Of a stretch of 64,000 nucleotides of DNA, positions 12,929 through 25,865 are shown one piece after another. Source of the stretch: Arabidopsis thaliana (Eukaryota > Streptophyta > Magnoliopsida > Brassicales > Brassicaceae); assembly GCF_000001735.4 (NCBI RefSeq), contig NC_003076.8:19781835-19845834 (forward strand), given 5' to 3'. Position 1 is the stretch's first letter. Every line of letters starts with the position of its first letter. The translations under genes were made by a program, and so were the position numbers. The notes under the pieces were generated by a model. That model did not search any database and was not told the DNA's origin. It worked only from the letters and a program-made list of their open reading frames with translations.

Positions 12929-13879
12929 AACGTGTATTGCATACGGCTTTTCTATTTTAAAATAAATTCTCATTAATATGATCGGTTTGTTGTTAAAAAA
13001 ACAATTTTCATTTATTTAAATTTTATCAAATAATTTCATCATAAAAAGTATTGAATTTTTTTTATTGAAACCATATAAACTTAATAGTACATACTTTTAA
13101 CATGTAACAACAAACAACTAGTTACATACATTCACATAGAATAAAAAATGTTTATACGAAAAATAAATTATTATTATGCACACGAATAAATATTCAACTT
13201 AAGTATTTAAACATAATATTTTTTCTTTGAAATTGACAGACTTTTTCCAAAAAATCGAGTCAACGGAAATTGCACCAAAAAATTGCTAAGTTTACAATTT
13301 TGGTATATAATGATTTTTATTTCTCAATTTAACAAAAATAAATCTAGGACTATTTTCCATAGTTAAATTACCCTTTGAACCAACGCGTATTACACACGGC
13401 TTTTTTTGTTGGATATACATGTTTCTTTTAAAATAATGATTTATTATTTATCATTTTTATCAAATATATTAATCATAAAAATTATTGAAATCATATAAAG
13501 TTAATAGCCCATACTTTTTCATTGTATATCAATAAATCAGTAGTTAAATACTTTCACATATAAGAGAAAATATTTATGTAAATTAGTAATTATTCTTACA
13601 TTATGCACACTAATGAATATTAAACTTACATATTAAACATGATATTTTTAAAAATACATTGATAAGAATTGTTTCAAATTTCTAGTCAACTGACATTTCA
13701 CAAAAAATCACCAATTTTTGTATATCATTATCTATATTTCTCGATTAAATAGAAAAAATCCGGGATTTTTTCTTTATAAAATTACCATGTGGACCCATAA
13801 TTTATATATTTTCTATCTTTTAAAATCAATTAGTCAATCAATCATTATTACATACAAAAGTTTCACAATTTTAAGTTTT
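12929..13879. repeat. Diverged tandem duplication, two units of about 454 and 497 bp
   Basis: A boundary word recurs three times: AACGTGTATTGCATACGGC at 12929, AACGCGTATTACACACGGC at 13383 and AACACGCATTGTACACG at 13880. Between these, the same landmarks occur in the same order in both units: TTTATCAAATA, a CATATAAA.TTAATAG.CCATACTTTT segment, TTATGCACAC, a GTCAAC..GA.ATT.CA segment, and an AAATTACC near the end. The order and spacing show a head-to-tail duplication that has diverged by many point changes and indels. No ORF is conserved between units, so this is probably repeat-derived (Helitron-like DNA is one possibility I cannot test). Confidence 0.6.
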
Positions 13880-14840
13880 AACACGCATTGTACACGATAA
13901 CATGGCTTCTACATCACATAAATATATGATCCGACAATAGTTTACAAAGAAGAAAATAAACAATTTCTTATTTACCTTAAAACATAAAATAATAAAAAAT
14001 CAATATGATTTAATAAAACATGTTGATCGAAAATTCCATGGAGATTGTTGTAAAAACCCTAAAGAGACGTCTACATATACACATCAGCTACTAGTGATGA
14101 TTGCTTCTTGTGATGAATTTTGATTCATTGGCATTTTATGTGGTATATGCAAAGAAAGGTATGATTTCAGTAATAAATTTTTGATCTAGGGACAATTTTC
14201 AATATTAATCCTCATTTGTTTGCTAACAACATTTATTATGCGGATATAATCAAAATGTATGTGACAATTGGGCCGCGCGAAATATAAAATACCAATCAAA
14301 ACCTTTAGGAAGGAATCATCTGCAACATGTTACTACGGAGAAATGCAAGCTGGAACGAGGCAACAAAGATGAAGGTATGTATCCCACCATTATAAATTAA
14401 AATCAAATTATAATTCGGATTATACGTATCCGTAAATTCATTCTCTGGATCTGGATTCACCTATCTTGGATATCCGGTTTTCTGGATCGGATCGGAAAGA
14501 ATTCCGGATTGGATCTATGATTCCGAATAATAGTGCCATGCCTCTCAAAAATCCATATACTGTATCTAAAATCTTTTAATGGCAAACTAAATATTAAAAT
14601 TCCACTTTTTTTTTGTAATTAAATTTAGTTTGGATATACATATATATTAAACCACAAATTTGGATATCTGAAGTGTAGATATTTGGAAACCACGAATTTG
14701 GACCTAAATATTTCAAAATTTCCTATGTTAAAAAACAAAAACAAATAAATTACTACTTCCATTTAAGATAATTAGAAAATCCATATAGTGTTTGCTGACT
14801 AAGATTCCTGGTCCATACTATTAACCACATAATCCCCAAT

Positions 14841-14919
14841 TATTAAGCTCAAGCATTAAGGTTCATTTTATTAAGCTCAAGCATTAAGGTTCATTTTATT
14901 AAGCTCAAGCATTAAGGTT
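14841..14919. repeat. Minisatellite, 28-bp unit, about 2.8 copies
   Basis: The unit TATTAAGCTCAAGCATTAAG followed by GTTCATTT occurs in full twice and a third time truncated after the first 23 bases. The copies are identical, which suggests a recent slippage or unequal-exchange event. No coding content. Confidence 0.85.
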
Positions 14920-15469
14920 TTGCGTGGCACAATTTCTTTTTTTTTTCTATTCAGAAATAAATTTACAACCAATTTTACTTCTTTTTTTCTCTTTCATGAA
15001 AAGATCTTCTTTTTGGGTTTTATTTCAAATACAAAATAAATAAAAATTTAGATTTATTTTTGTTTACTATTTTTACAAAGTTCAATATATTTCATAAACT
15101 ATCTAATGAGGATTTCTTGTATTTCACTTTCAATTATAAACTATGTCTAAACTGCATCATATATATGTCCAAGAGCATATGTATCTTATATGAACTTTAA
15201 TTCTTTCAATATATCCCACTTACAACACATTAGGAGACCATTATTAGAAAGCGTATCATATCATTGATGTTAATTTTGTTTCTTGGTTTTATTTCGAAAA
15301 CTGGTAGGTTTAGTGAAAATATAATCTTTCTCTCTAGCTTTTGATACTCTTCGTGCTGCCTTTGTATCACTTTTGGATATTGTACTAGAAAAACTGAGCT
15401 TAGGAATTACATTTTTCCAAATTGACTCCAACGTGAAAATTAACCAATCTTTAAACTATGTGCTCCCAA

Positions 15470-15720
15470 ACTCATTCTTTCCAGTGCATTTTCGTAGAAG
15501 ATGTGTCATCTATGTACCATCTTTTCCAAAAAAAGTTATCATCCTAGATTAATTCATGTCAGTTTCTCTCATGAATGGCAATGGTGAAGACCCTGAAAAA
15601 GATTTGACGGTAATTTTGTTGGGAACAGATGGTACAAAGTGGATATAATTTTTTCTACGAAAAACACATGAGAATTCGAGTGGAAAAGGGTTGGGAAGAA
15701 TTTTCTAAAGGAACGGCTTA
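15470..15720 (+). pseudogene. Relic resembling a plant B3 (REM-type) DNA-binding domain
   Basis: Translation in shifting frames gives HFRRRCVIYVPSFPKK, then DLTVILLGTDGTKWI followed at once by a stop (TAA), then in another frame MRIRVEKGWEEFSKG before a further stop. The order of a strand ending in G.DGTKW, then a basic strand, then GW.EF.KG resembles the second half of B3 domains of the REM family. At least one in-frame stop and one frame change exclude a working gene. The identification rests on my memory of the motif and is tentative. Confidence 0.35.
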
Positions 15721-15929
15721 GAGATTAGTAACTCCTTCACAATGGATCAGTCAACTTGGAAATATCCAACCTGATGCTTAGTGTTTCGAGTACATAGTCC
15801 GAAAGTGACACACGGCAACAAGGAGGGTATTTGTAAAATCTAGAGTATTTGTTTCCACGGAACTTAGCAATAGAAACAAAACCAGAAACTAAAAACTATA
15901 TGTCAGATGAGTAATTCATCTTTAATCAT

Positions 15930-16185
15930 CTAAAACCAATTTAAAACATTAGCACAACAACAATTGTCATGTTCTACTAAGAAATCATGATCAAGTGTAG
16001 CTTTGACAAGTGACTCTAAATTACAATGTCGATACCTACCCCGACCATAACTAGAGTAGTAGATGTAGAGAAGATTTGGTGTGTCGAGTGAAAAACATAG
16101 CGAAAAACAATCTACATCATGAGCACGTTTATAAATGATGGAGAATCTCCTACTTGTATTGCTCAAATAACGTTTGGCAATCCTG
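15930..16185 (-). pseudogene. F-box/LRR (FBD-type) gene fragment, left arm of inverted repeat
   Basis: The minus-strand frame reads FSIIYKRAHDVDCFSLCFSL then DTPNLLYIYYSSYGRGRY and CNLESLVKATLDHDF. The CFS-DTPNL-Y-EYS-Y...NLDSLVEA pattern is characteristic of the LRR part of Arabidopsis F-box/FBD proteins. No F-box or FBD is present, and the fragment starts abruptly at the centre of the hairpin. It continues about 80 bp past the homology of the right arm. Confidence 0.6.
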
Positions 16186-16378
16186 CCCATGATATCTTTT
16201 TCAGGATTGCCAAAAGTTATCTCCAACAAAACAATTAGGAGACTTGTCATCTTTTATAAGCGTGTTAATGATGTTGATTGCATTCGTTCTGTTTCACTTG
16301 ACATACCAAATTTTGTCTACATTTACTCTAGTTATGCTCGGTGTACGTATCAACATTGTAATTTGGATTCACTTGAGA
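16008..16378. repeat. Long inverted repeat (about 175-bp arms, 16-nt loop) made of F-box gene sequence
   Basis: Left arm 16008-16185 and right arm 16202-16378 are reverse complements with roughly 80% identity by eye. The innermost part is nearly perfect: TTTGGCAATCCTG at 16173-16185 pairs with CAGGATTGCCAAA at 16202-16214, and the flanking ATAAC and GTTAT also pair. The loop is 16186-16201. Transcription from either side would give a near-continuous stem. Both arms encode the same F-box/LRR segment, so the structure arose by inverted duplication of a gene fragment. This is the configuration proposed for young plant MIRNA or siRNA-hairpin loci. I cannot see whether it is transcribed. Confidence 0.8.
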
Positions 16379-16385
16379 GCTAATG
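16202..16385 (+). pseudogene. F-box/LRR (FBD-type) gene fragment, right arm of inverted repeat
   Basis: The plus-strand frame reads IRRLVIFYKRVNDVDCIRSV then SLDIPNFVYIYSSYARCTY and CNLDSLES before a stop. It is the same protein segment as the left arm, sharing the order YKR--DVDC, S-D-PN--YIY-SY and CNL-SL. It lacks all other F-box protein domains. Confidence 0.55.
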
Positions 16386-18434
16386 GCATATACAAGATTG
16401 GAGAAATAACTCTGTTAAGATATCAAATTGCAGTTGTATGATACAGCTAGATAAACTTTTGTGGGCTAATGGCATGAGAGTTATTACTTTTAAAAATTAC
16501 TAGATGAGTACCCTCACTATGCATTGAATTATGTGGTAATTTATTGAGTTACTTGATATATATATTGATATTTTTTTATATTTCACTTGGATTGTGTTAA
16601 TAACTTAATATACTTATAGGTTTACCACAAACAATGTTTTCAAACTTTATCTTTACTTCGTCCAATTGTTGTGTTGATCTTGTACGTTTGGGAGAACATG
16701 AGAGAAGAAAGAAAGAAGCAGGCTTCTAGAGTTTGTTCGAGTCAACGTTTTCTTTTTTCTTAGCCCGTAACTTTTGCTAAAATCGTTTTCATTTTTTTTT
16801 TGTTATCTTTCCAAAATAAAATAAATCATAGAAAACAAAAGGTAGAATTAGAGATCTTACGTGTTAGTTTTGAATATTTCAATCTTTACACTTTCTTACA
16901 TTTCACGTTTCAATTGTTCAACGTCTTTCGTCATGTCCTTGAGCCGGGTTTTTTTTCTGTGTTGCTACGCTCTTGTGGATTTGACATTAATCAATCGTTT
17001 TTCTAGTAGTCGAGCCTTAAACGGGCTAGAAGAAGAAGATGAAAAGTAACATTAAAATTGAAGCGATAAATGTGAAACCCTAACATCGTAGGAGAAAGAG
17101 ATTCATTGATGTTAGGATTTAGTCTAGAGAACTTAAATGCCACATATCATCTTCTCATGTGCTGACGTGATCGAATGATGGAAAGAGTTCACCTCCTCTT
17201 ATATATATGATTTCCGAAGAGAACACAAACTCCATTATTTAAATTCTATCCCAACTTTAGACACTAAAAACAAAATGTTTAATTAAGACCATATAAAATG
17301 CCACAAGTCTTCCTCTAAAACCAAACTTTTTCGTTTGATGAAGTAGATAAGAGAAACATCAAATGTTGGATCCAAAATTTAGGATCCAACCCATATTTAT
17401 AATTTTAAAACTACAAAAACCAATAGTTTAGACACTTTCAGAGTTTTAATAATATTACATTGTCCAATGGTGGATCCAAAAATTTAAATTTTGAAAAATA
17501 TGTATTAATTGTTTGGATTACAAGTTACTATATTATTTTTTGACATAAACTCTCAACAACAACTTGCTTAGGTAATCAATGTCTTTATTAATTTTTGTTA
17601 ACATCACTAATAAAAACATTGCAAAATTTACATCAATAAAAATTGATGCTAATAAAAAATAATACTAATAATATAAACATAATTGTGTGAATTATCTTCA
17701 ACTATTTTTTTTTTTTAATCTAATGTTAAGTTATATTTATAGAAAAAGTAATGTTTGTACAACTAGTGAATGTGTTTTCAACTATTGTGATTATGTTTCA
17801 TTCTCTCTTCTTATATCTTTCTGAAGATCCAATTCCATAAATCATATGTCTTATCATTTAATTGCTAATATTAATGCTTTTTTCTTTTATTTGATAAATA
17901 TATTTTATACAAAACCTAAATTCGTTTAATCCTACACATTTATTCTGTTTAGTAAACGAATGGAATAACTAATGATTGTAACGAACTGAATAATTGATAA
18001 ATAAATAGAAAGTAATTATTAATTTTTATTAGTTGTCTTCTTATATAAATTGAAACTTATAAATAATTGATAGAAATATAAGTATATAACTATAAGTGAT
18101 AGAAATAATTGACATCAATTATTAAAACCATCACAAATACGAAGATCAACTCTAAAAATTGATACAAAAGGTAGTATCATTTTGGTAATTGACACATACC
18201 TAGGTAGCTCGTAAATTTCCTAACTTGCATAAGACATGAAGGTACTCTTTTCCAGAGGAAAAAAAAAAAAAAAACCGGAAGCACAAGAACATTGGTAATA
18301 TTGTTGAATCAATGCCAAAACTACAAGTTAAAAATCATATTTCACCAATTTATCACATACCAAACAAGAATAATGAAAAGAACACCAAAAATGAGGTCGA
18401 CGCAAAAAAATTACCATCACGGTTATATGAGATT

Positions 18435-20791
18435 TCACTTCCAGCGGAGAGACTGTCTAATGCCGGTGAAGATGAGTCCGACTGATCTACCGATCAAGGT
18501 GACGAGAAAGAAGGATATGACGCTACTCACTTTATCCAACACCACTCTGATAATTGGCATCCCGATGTCTGATAACTCCAGAAATAGACTGAAGTAGTAC
18601 CTCCTGTACACATCAACACTTTCATATGTGGAATTCTCATGGAATTTTTGGTTTTGTGATCAAGGTAAAAGAAGAGAGGTTTACCATCCCGATAGAGCTT
18701 TAAGCTCCTTGGTTCGTTTAACGGGCAATGAAAAGTCGCTGATTATGGAGTATCGCAAGGGTGATGATGGGGCAGCTTTAGTTTTTCCCAGTGTGAACTT
18801 TCTCCACCAACTAAGGCTTTCTGTATCGTCACTACCATCAAGGTTGTTGATAACCTGGGTTTGAAGAATGTAGAGGTCAAAGCGATCTTCATACATCGAT
18901 ACAACTGCTTCCAGATTCTGATGCAACCACTGATATAGAGCTACCTATCAACAGGAAGAAATGAAATTTTAGTCCATGAGAGATGAAACGTAAGGTGGAA
19001 CTAAACAAAAGTGAAGTGGTTTTTTACCTCGTTACGTAGTTTTTGGAGTGCTCGACTAGAAAGGCTACAGATACTTAATCCTCCACTATTCATTTCATTT
19101 GAAAATTTGCTGTCTACAGAAATAAGCTCTAGATAGATGCTAGCGACCCCATCCGCCAATGTTATCATGAAGTCTTCCAAAATGGCAACTCCGTGAGTGC
19201 GAAAGAAGCTCAAGTCATAGCAGAAAGCTTTCCCGGGAGATCCAAATTTATGGAAATATAAAAATTCTGCAAACAGATCCTCCTTGCCTGATTTTCTTAT
19301 TTTGTCAAATATAGCATCCTTTTCATTTAGCATTCTGATCAGCAAAGGAGTTATCGCCTGCAAATCACGGGCTAGATTCTGGAGTTCATATCTAAATCTG
19401 CTAATCAAATAATGACGAACACGTTATGTGATATCGACTTACATTGTCAGAATCAGTGTTTTCCACATACAGTTCCTCTTTTAGCCAAGCCGTGCATGCT
19501 GCTTGATATGCTTCTCGAACAATTTGAGTAAAACTACCCATCCACTCATCTGAATTGATTGTGCCAGAGATCTTATTTGTCTGCAAAGCAAATTCAATAG
19601 CTTATCAGCAGGTATGAAGAATCAAAGAAAACTAATGTCTTGAATGCTACTAAGGCTAGAGAATAAACAGATCTTACTACCAGAGAGGAAGAAAACAATC
19701 GAATGAATCAGTAAGTTCTTGCCACAGGTAATGTGAATCAAATTTTCTTACCATAAAGATTTTTAAATGGCAGGTTTCTACTACACTAGAACGGACATTA
19801 ATGCAATTCCTTAACTCAAAGTGCACATTCTGCTTTTTATTGATATATGCCCCTGAACTAGAATTAGAAATCATTGGAATTTGAAAGCAGATAAGCGCAA
19901 AGTGAACTATAGGAGAAAGAAGGTAAAAGCTGACCTCTTCTTCAAGTTTCTGAAAACATGACCAGAGCAAGTACAACTGAGGCCCTTCAGATATCGCATA
20001 CAAACTCAATGGGGGCTTCCCTTGGGGAGGTTTGGGTTTGAGAACTTTGCTTCCAAGTGTATTCTCACGCTTGATGGCGTCTAAAGAATCTAAAAGCTTT
20101 ACTTTCACCACATCCCATACAGACTTCAAATCACCCTCAAAATCTGTCTCCCTAAAGTCAATGCATAGAAGAAAGGAGGTGTGTAAATACACAGCAGTTT
20201 ATTTTATTGATATCTTAAAGCTAAAATGGAACAGAGATATCATTCACATATGGAATTTTTCAGATGATTACTCTTACCTACCAGAAGATTTTGAAGTTCC
20301 AACTTCTGGTATCTCCTCCACGATCGTACTCTTTCCCGAAGAGTAGGTAGAGGTTTTTTGAACAGGAATCACTCCAGCCATATACGTAAGAAATATACTA
20401 GCCGTCAAGAGAACTTGGTCACCAATAGGAACCCAACCAGAACCAGCAACACCATCAAAATCCGCCAGAGAAGCAAAACAAGTACACTTACAAGTAGAAT
20501 CTCCCTGAGAACAAGACGATCCAAGATTCAAGGAAGTAGAAACATTAAATTTGTAAGCTTTCCTTGATACGATCTTGCAACTCCTACAAAATAGAAACCA
20601 TGACTTAACACAATAGTGATACATTGTTACTACTAAACCATTTCATATGTTAAAGAAGAGATATTGAGATCAAACCTCTGGGAAAATTTTACACGAGGAT
20701 TTGTGGAGAAGCAGCTTGTTTGACTAGAGTGAACATTGTGCATCCGGAGCTGAACGCTCGATGAAGGAGACACAACAACATGTCCAACCAT
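18435..20791 (-). CDS. Uncharacterised plant protein, 537 aa
   Basis: Eight exons (20791-20676, 20583-20278, 20151-19935, 19829-19752, 19580-19443, 19357-19028, 18944-18685, 18603-18435) close in phase to 537 aa. I recognise no domain. The N-terminus (MVGHVVVSPSSSVQLRMHN) is Ser/Val-rich with few acids and could be an organelle signal. Residues near 80-105 include a hydrophobic stretch (IGDQVLLTASIFLTYMAGVI), and the C-terminus carries another (VVLDKVSSVISFFLVTLIGR then SVGLIFTGI). The middle is predicted helical, with EAYQAACTAWLKEELYVEN and WLHQNLEAVVSMYEDRFDLY. Two membrane-associated ends around a helical core are visible; function is not. Exon 4 and exon 6 acceptors were chosen by phase and intron length and are the weakest points. 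By recall this is At5g48830, unknown protein. Confidence 0.8.
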
Positions 20792-21300
20792 TGGTAAATA
20801 ACCTTAGAACTCACACTACTAAAGCATTTCGTAATCTCGGAAACAGATCCTCAAGCCCAATCTCTACATCAACAAGAAGAAAACAAATCAAATTCCAGAA
20901 CCTAATTGCATACAGACTTGGCTATTGAATTTGAGATTTGAATCCCAGTTCTAGCACCAAGATACAGATTCCAAACTAGTAGATTCCAGTGTCAATGGCA
21001 GAGACAATCCGAAGAAACACCAATTACAAGCAAAATAGAACAAGGAAACCAATCTACATTGATAATCGATAGTCAAAGGACGAGAATCACGCTAGAGTGA
21101 AAAGTAGCAAACAAACCTCAAATTAGCATGGAAGAGAAGAGCAACAAGGACGAATTGAGACAGAGCAGAGCAGAGCAGAAGAAGCGGATTGGGGTTGTGC
21201 GTACGTGAAAAATCTCTCTTTCCTCGACAGAGACTAGACGAGAACGATAGTGTTGATTTGAAATGCTTGATAGAGTATTTTCTAAAGGGAGTAAACAATT

Positions 21301-21386
21301 GGGGTGGTGGCGCAGTTGGCTAGCGCGTAGGTCTCATAGCTATCTGAGTAATCCTGAGGTCGAGAGTTCGAGCCTCTCTCACCCCA
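21301..21386 (+). tRNA. Elongator tRNA-Met (CAU) with a 12-nt intron
   Basis: A full cloverleaf fits. Acceptor stem GGGGTGG pairs with TCACCCC and is followed by discriminator A. The D stem is GCGC/GCGC, the anticodon CAT lies at 21335-21337, and the T arm is GAGAG-TTCGAGC-CTCTC. Twelve bases (21339-21350, GCTATCTGAGTA) sit one base after the anticodon, the canonical position of nuclear tRNA introns; removing them gives a 74-nt tRNA. In plants only tRNA-Tyr and elongator tRNA-Met genes commonly carry introns, which supports the call. A CAA triplet just upstream (about 21295-21297) matches the plant tRNA initiation context. The gene lies upstream of, and opposite to, the 537-aa protein gene. 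Confidence 0.96.
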
Positions 21387-21391
21387 CAATA

Positions 21392-21398
21392 TTTTTTT
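21392..21398 (+). terminator. RNA polymerase III T-run terminator of the tRNA-Met gene
   Basis: Seven consecutive T residues begin six bases after the tRNA 3' end, the normal pol III termination signal. Confidence 0.85.
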
Positions 21399-21988
21399 AT
21401 TTAATCGTTAAAATGGTGAGGAGCAGCCAAAGCCATTTGAGAAGAGCATTATCAGCCTCTCTTAGTGCAAAAGCGGACATTTGCTTAACCATTGCCAGAA
21501 GTGTGTGCATGTCCATTGTGTCACGCATAACTAACAGATAGCTTTGTACAATGAGCTTGTCAAAGTGATTCAATATCATATCACTCTGGAGTAATCTGAT
21601 GCTCGTGATCGATCCCCTTCAGACGGGTCTTTCCATATAAGTAACATATTATATGTATAAAGATGAATCTCTATCATGGCCAGCTTGTGATGTTTAATTC
21701 ATTCCGACTTGCGTATACAGAATACCAAAACTGTGTGTAAAATTCAAAACTCAAAACACTCAGGTTTGCAATGAAAGAGGTTATAACAGAGACAACGAGA
21801 ATGTGCAAATATCATTCCTGCTTCAATCCTATCACGTACACACAAACATGGTGAAGCTGATAGTTTACGATGATACTCATCAATCTTTTGGATTTGCGAA
21901 TGCATTTTTTTGTCACATATTCCAGTCAAAAATAACTAGCTTCGAAGCTTCCAAGTTTTTTCATGAAGTTTGATGCATACAGTGAGAT
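21399..21988. other. Spacer between tRNA-Met and the PANC stop codon
   Basis: About 590 bp, presumably containing the PANC 3' UTR (minus strand). Short ORFs of 60 codons on both strands show no motif. Confidence 0.5.
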
Positions 21989-23207
<1,219 letters not shown>

Positions 23208-23741
23208 TGTCGGAAAATTGAGATTGTCTTCCGACGAATGTTTCTCGTGGAGAGAGATAACTGGAATTATCTAAACCAAAAATAAACCGGTCATAGAACA
23301 AAATCTATGGGATTTTATGATTGGTTAAATATTAACCGAATTTGAATTTTTTGTATATTCCGGTTTGTTTTCGATAGATTTCAAGAACCACGCTTGTAAC
23401 CGGTCTAAGAACGTGGTTACAAAAGAAAATTCGCGAACCAGACTTAACCTATCCAGAAAACGAGTGAGCCATAAAGTTTATACTGTCCCCCTCGTACGTC
23501 GTAAGTATCAACTGAACCGGCAACTTCTAGAGATTTCATGGTTTTCATTCTATTTCGCTAAAAATACTCACTTTATCGGAGTTTGAGAGATTTTGCAAAA
23601 ACTTGGAGCTTAAATGAAGTTGTTCCCATTATTTGTTGTATGTACAAAGTTACTAAAGAGAAACATATATTTACAACTCATCAAAACTATAAAGCAGCAA
23701 AGCTATGATGATGATACACAAGAAAACACAGAATGAATTAA
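23208..23741. other. Spacer: PANC promoter and SDI1 3' UTR
   Basis: Two minus-strand genes follow each other here, so the 534 bp must hold the PANC promoter and the SDI1 transcript end. No further gene is seen. Confidence 0.5.
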
Positions 23742-25865
23742 CTAGCAAACTAATGTATTTCTAAAAGACGAGATCTGTTCGAAGATTGGGAGTCTCTTAG
23801 ATTTAAAACTAGTGGATGTCATCTCTTCAAGCCCAAGAACAAAGTCATCGTCTAAGATATTTCCCAAGACATCCTCCATCTCAGCATCTCGCATCCGTGG
23901 CAGCGAAGACTCTAATTCACTCAGAAGCTCTTCGGCCCGTTGCCTTGTTCTACAATCATCCGCACCCAAAACCCTATACTCGAGAACATCGTCAAGAACC
24001 AATCTTCCCTCCTCAAACCTGCCTTGTTTGATAAGGCACATCGCAAGGTTGCACGATTTGTTAGCATCTGGCTCAACCATCTGGGCTTTTCTGTATACCG
24101 CTTCGGCCGATAAGTACTTGGCTTGTTGCATATATGCCCACCCCAAGTTACCCTGTATATGAGTTCCAATGAAATAAGTCAGTCCATTACCAAAAAGAAA
24201 CACTGAGTGAAATTAGACACAAATCGAGTTGGAGCATTTGTTACATACCAGTAATCTTGAGATTTCTTGTTGAACAGTCACTTGAAACTTTTTTCCGTGG
24301 GAGCGAGCGGTTTTGGTAGGTTTACCATTGAAAGCTTCTCCTTGATAGATCTGCCTTAATTTCCTCTTCAACAACTCAACTTGCTCCTCCATTCTCCCAC
24401 ATTTCTATTCATAGTAAGAAATTGCGCTATGTCAGTGTCATAATAAAGGACTATTATCATTTTTATATACTGAATTCCACAAATAGAGTATGTTAGCGTG
24501 TATGGTTATAGTAAGACCTTGTATAAGTCGATGAGGACATTGTCAAGGGAATCTTGGGAATTCTTGGAACAACGAGGACGGAAAGATTTGATAGCTTCAA
24601 TAGCTTCTTCAGAACGGTCAAGTTGTTTCATTACAACAGCCATGTCCTTGAGGGCACTGTCTACTCTGTCTCCAGTGTTGATGGCTTTCCAAAACCACAC
24701 TATTGCCATCTCCGGGTTCTTCTCTATCAACTGCAACCAACATTAAGACATACTAATTATTAATAACCAATTACTTTACTCTTCTCATATAGAAATATAT
24801 TCATGTATTTGACCAATTAGGATATGATTCGATGGGCCGGCCAATAAAAAATGTGAAGAATTATATTCTTTCAAACGTAAAAGACTTTTTGCACTATTAT
24901 TCGGAAAAAGTAAACGAGATCCCACACCGTTCGGTGCAACGACTGACTCTCATACGCACACGGCAACATCTAGACCATAAATTGGAACAACTTTTTTTTG
25001 TTCAACAAATTGGAACAATATACTTCTTCTTTTTTTTTGGCTTAATCAAATAAACATAACTTAAGATATAGAATAAAGTGTGACACGTTATTGGAGATAA
25101 AATTTAAGAAAATTACTTTCGTTTTCCAATCGGTCAATTTTTTGCAAGTGTTACCTTTTTTAACCGGAAAATAGTTAAAATACACATTTTTATTTCTTTC
25201 AAAAAATTATATACAAAACTATTTGGTTATATAATTTTCTTGGTTAATTTGCTAGGTAACTAAGTTTTGAAAGGATATTTTTAAAATTAACGAAGTGGAA
25301 AATTAGTAAATAAGTGGATATTAATTCCGCGCATGTTTTTTTCTTTTAAATCATGTAAATTAAAAGTGGCATGACATTTATTTTAGATCCCGTATTAATC
25401 ATGATATATGTTTAAAACATATGCAAATAAACCTGAGTGCATATATATACCCTTTTTTACCAGATCACCTAAAATTATTATAGCTTGTTTTTTTAGGTAA
25501 ACTATCTAACCTTTTCAGGCAAGAAATGCAATAACATTCTATCCAAATTACACCAATATTCACCCACAACAAAGATATTTCTATCTTGAACAATAATATC
25601 TTCTACCATCAGTAATTTCATTAGTATCATATGAAAGAATGAGTAACCTTTCAAAATTTTGTTGACTCATAAACAACAACAAAGAAAGAAAAACTCATAT
25701 CAAGAATGGATAAAGAATCTGGACCTGAGCATGTTTGGCTCTGACATAAGGAGTGTCTCCACAGGGAACTTTGTGAATCACATGAAACAATTCATCATCT
25801 TTCATAAGATTGCTCTTTATGGAGTTGTTATAATTGTTCTTCGTCTTCTTCAAGCTTCTCTCCAT
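23742..25865 (-). CDS. SDI1: Sulphur-deficiency-induced TPR protein
   Basis: Four exons (25865-25725, 24730-24518, 24404-24249, 24152-23742) give 306 aa. TPR-like helices begin near residue 45 (HAQLIEKNPEMAIVWFWKAI), continue through NSQDSLDNVLIDLYKKCGRM and a basic hinge (KPTKTARSHGKK), and end with a clear repeat, LGNLGWAYMQQAKYLSAEAV. The acidic C-terminus includes MEDVLGNILDDDFVLG. This is the MS5/SDI1-LSU-associated plant family. SDI1 is strongly induced by sulphate starvation and represses aliphatic glucosinolate synthesis by binding MYB28 (literature, by recall; At5g48850). Intron 1 is long (994 bp). The start was taken at the upstream ATG (MERSLKKTKNN), 20 codons before a second in-frame Met. 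A tandem repeat array starts about 155 bp upstream. Confidence 0.94.

Larger units (their letters stand above)
12513..18434. other. Long AT-rich intergenic interval with gene relics and repeats
   Basis: About 5.9 kb without an intact gene. It contains the KRP3 5' leader and promoter (12513-12700), a diverged tandem duplication, a short minisatellite, a B3-like relic and an F-box-derived inverted repeat, each listed separately. The stretch 14400-14560 carries repeated GGAT/ATCC words (ATCTGGATCTGGATT, GGATCGGATCGGAAA) typical of degraded repeats. The part 16386-18434 is very AT-rich; a pair of GGATCC-containing words near 17367-17390 and 17470 is the only feature I noticed there. Confidence 0.5.

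Noticed and set aside
21263-21541. 92-codon plus-strand ORF
   Set aside because: It reads straight through the tRNA-Met gene.
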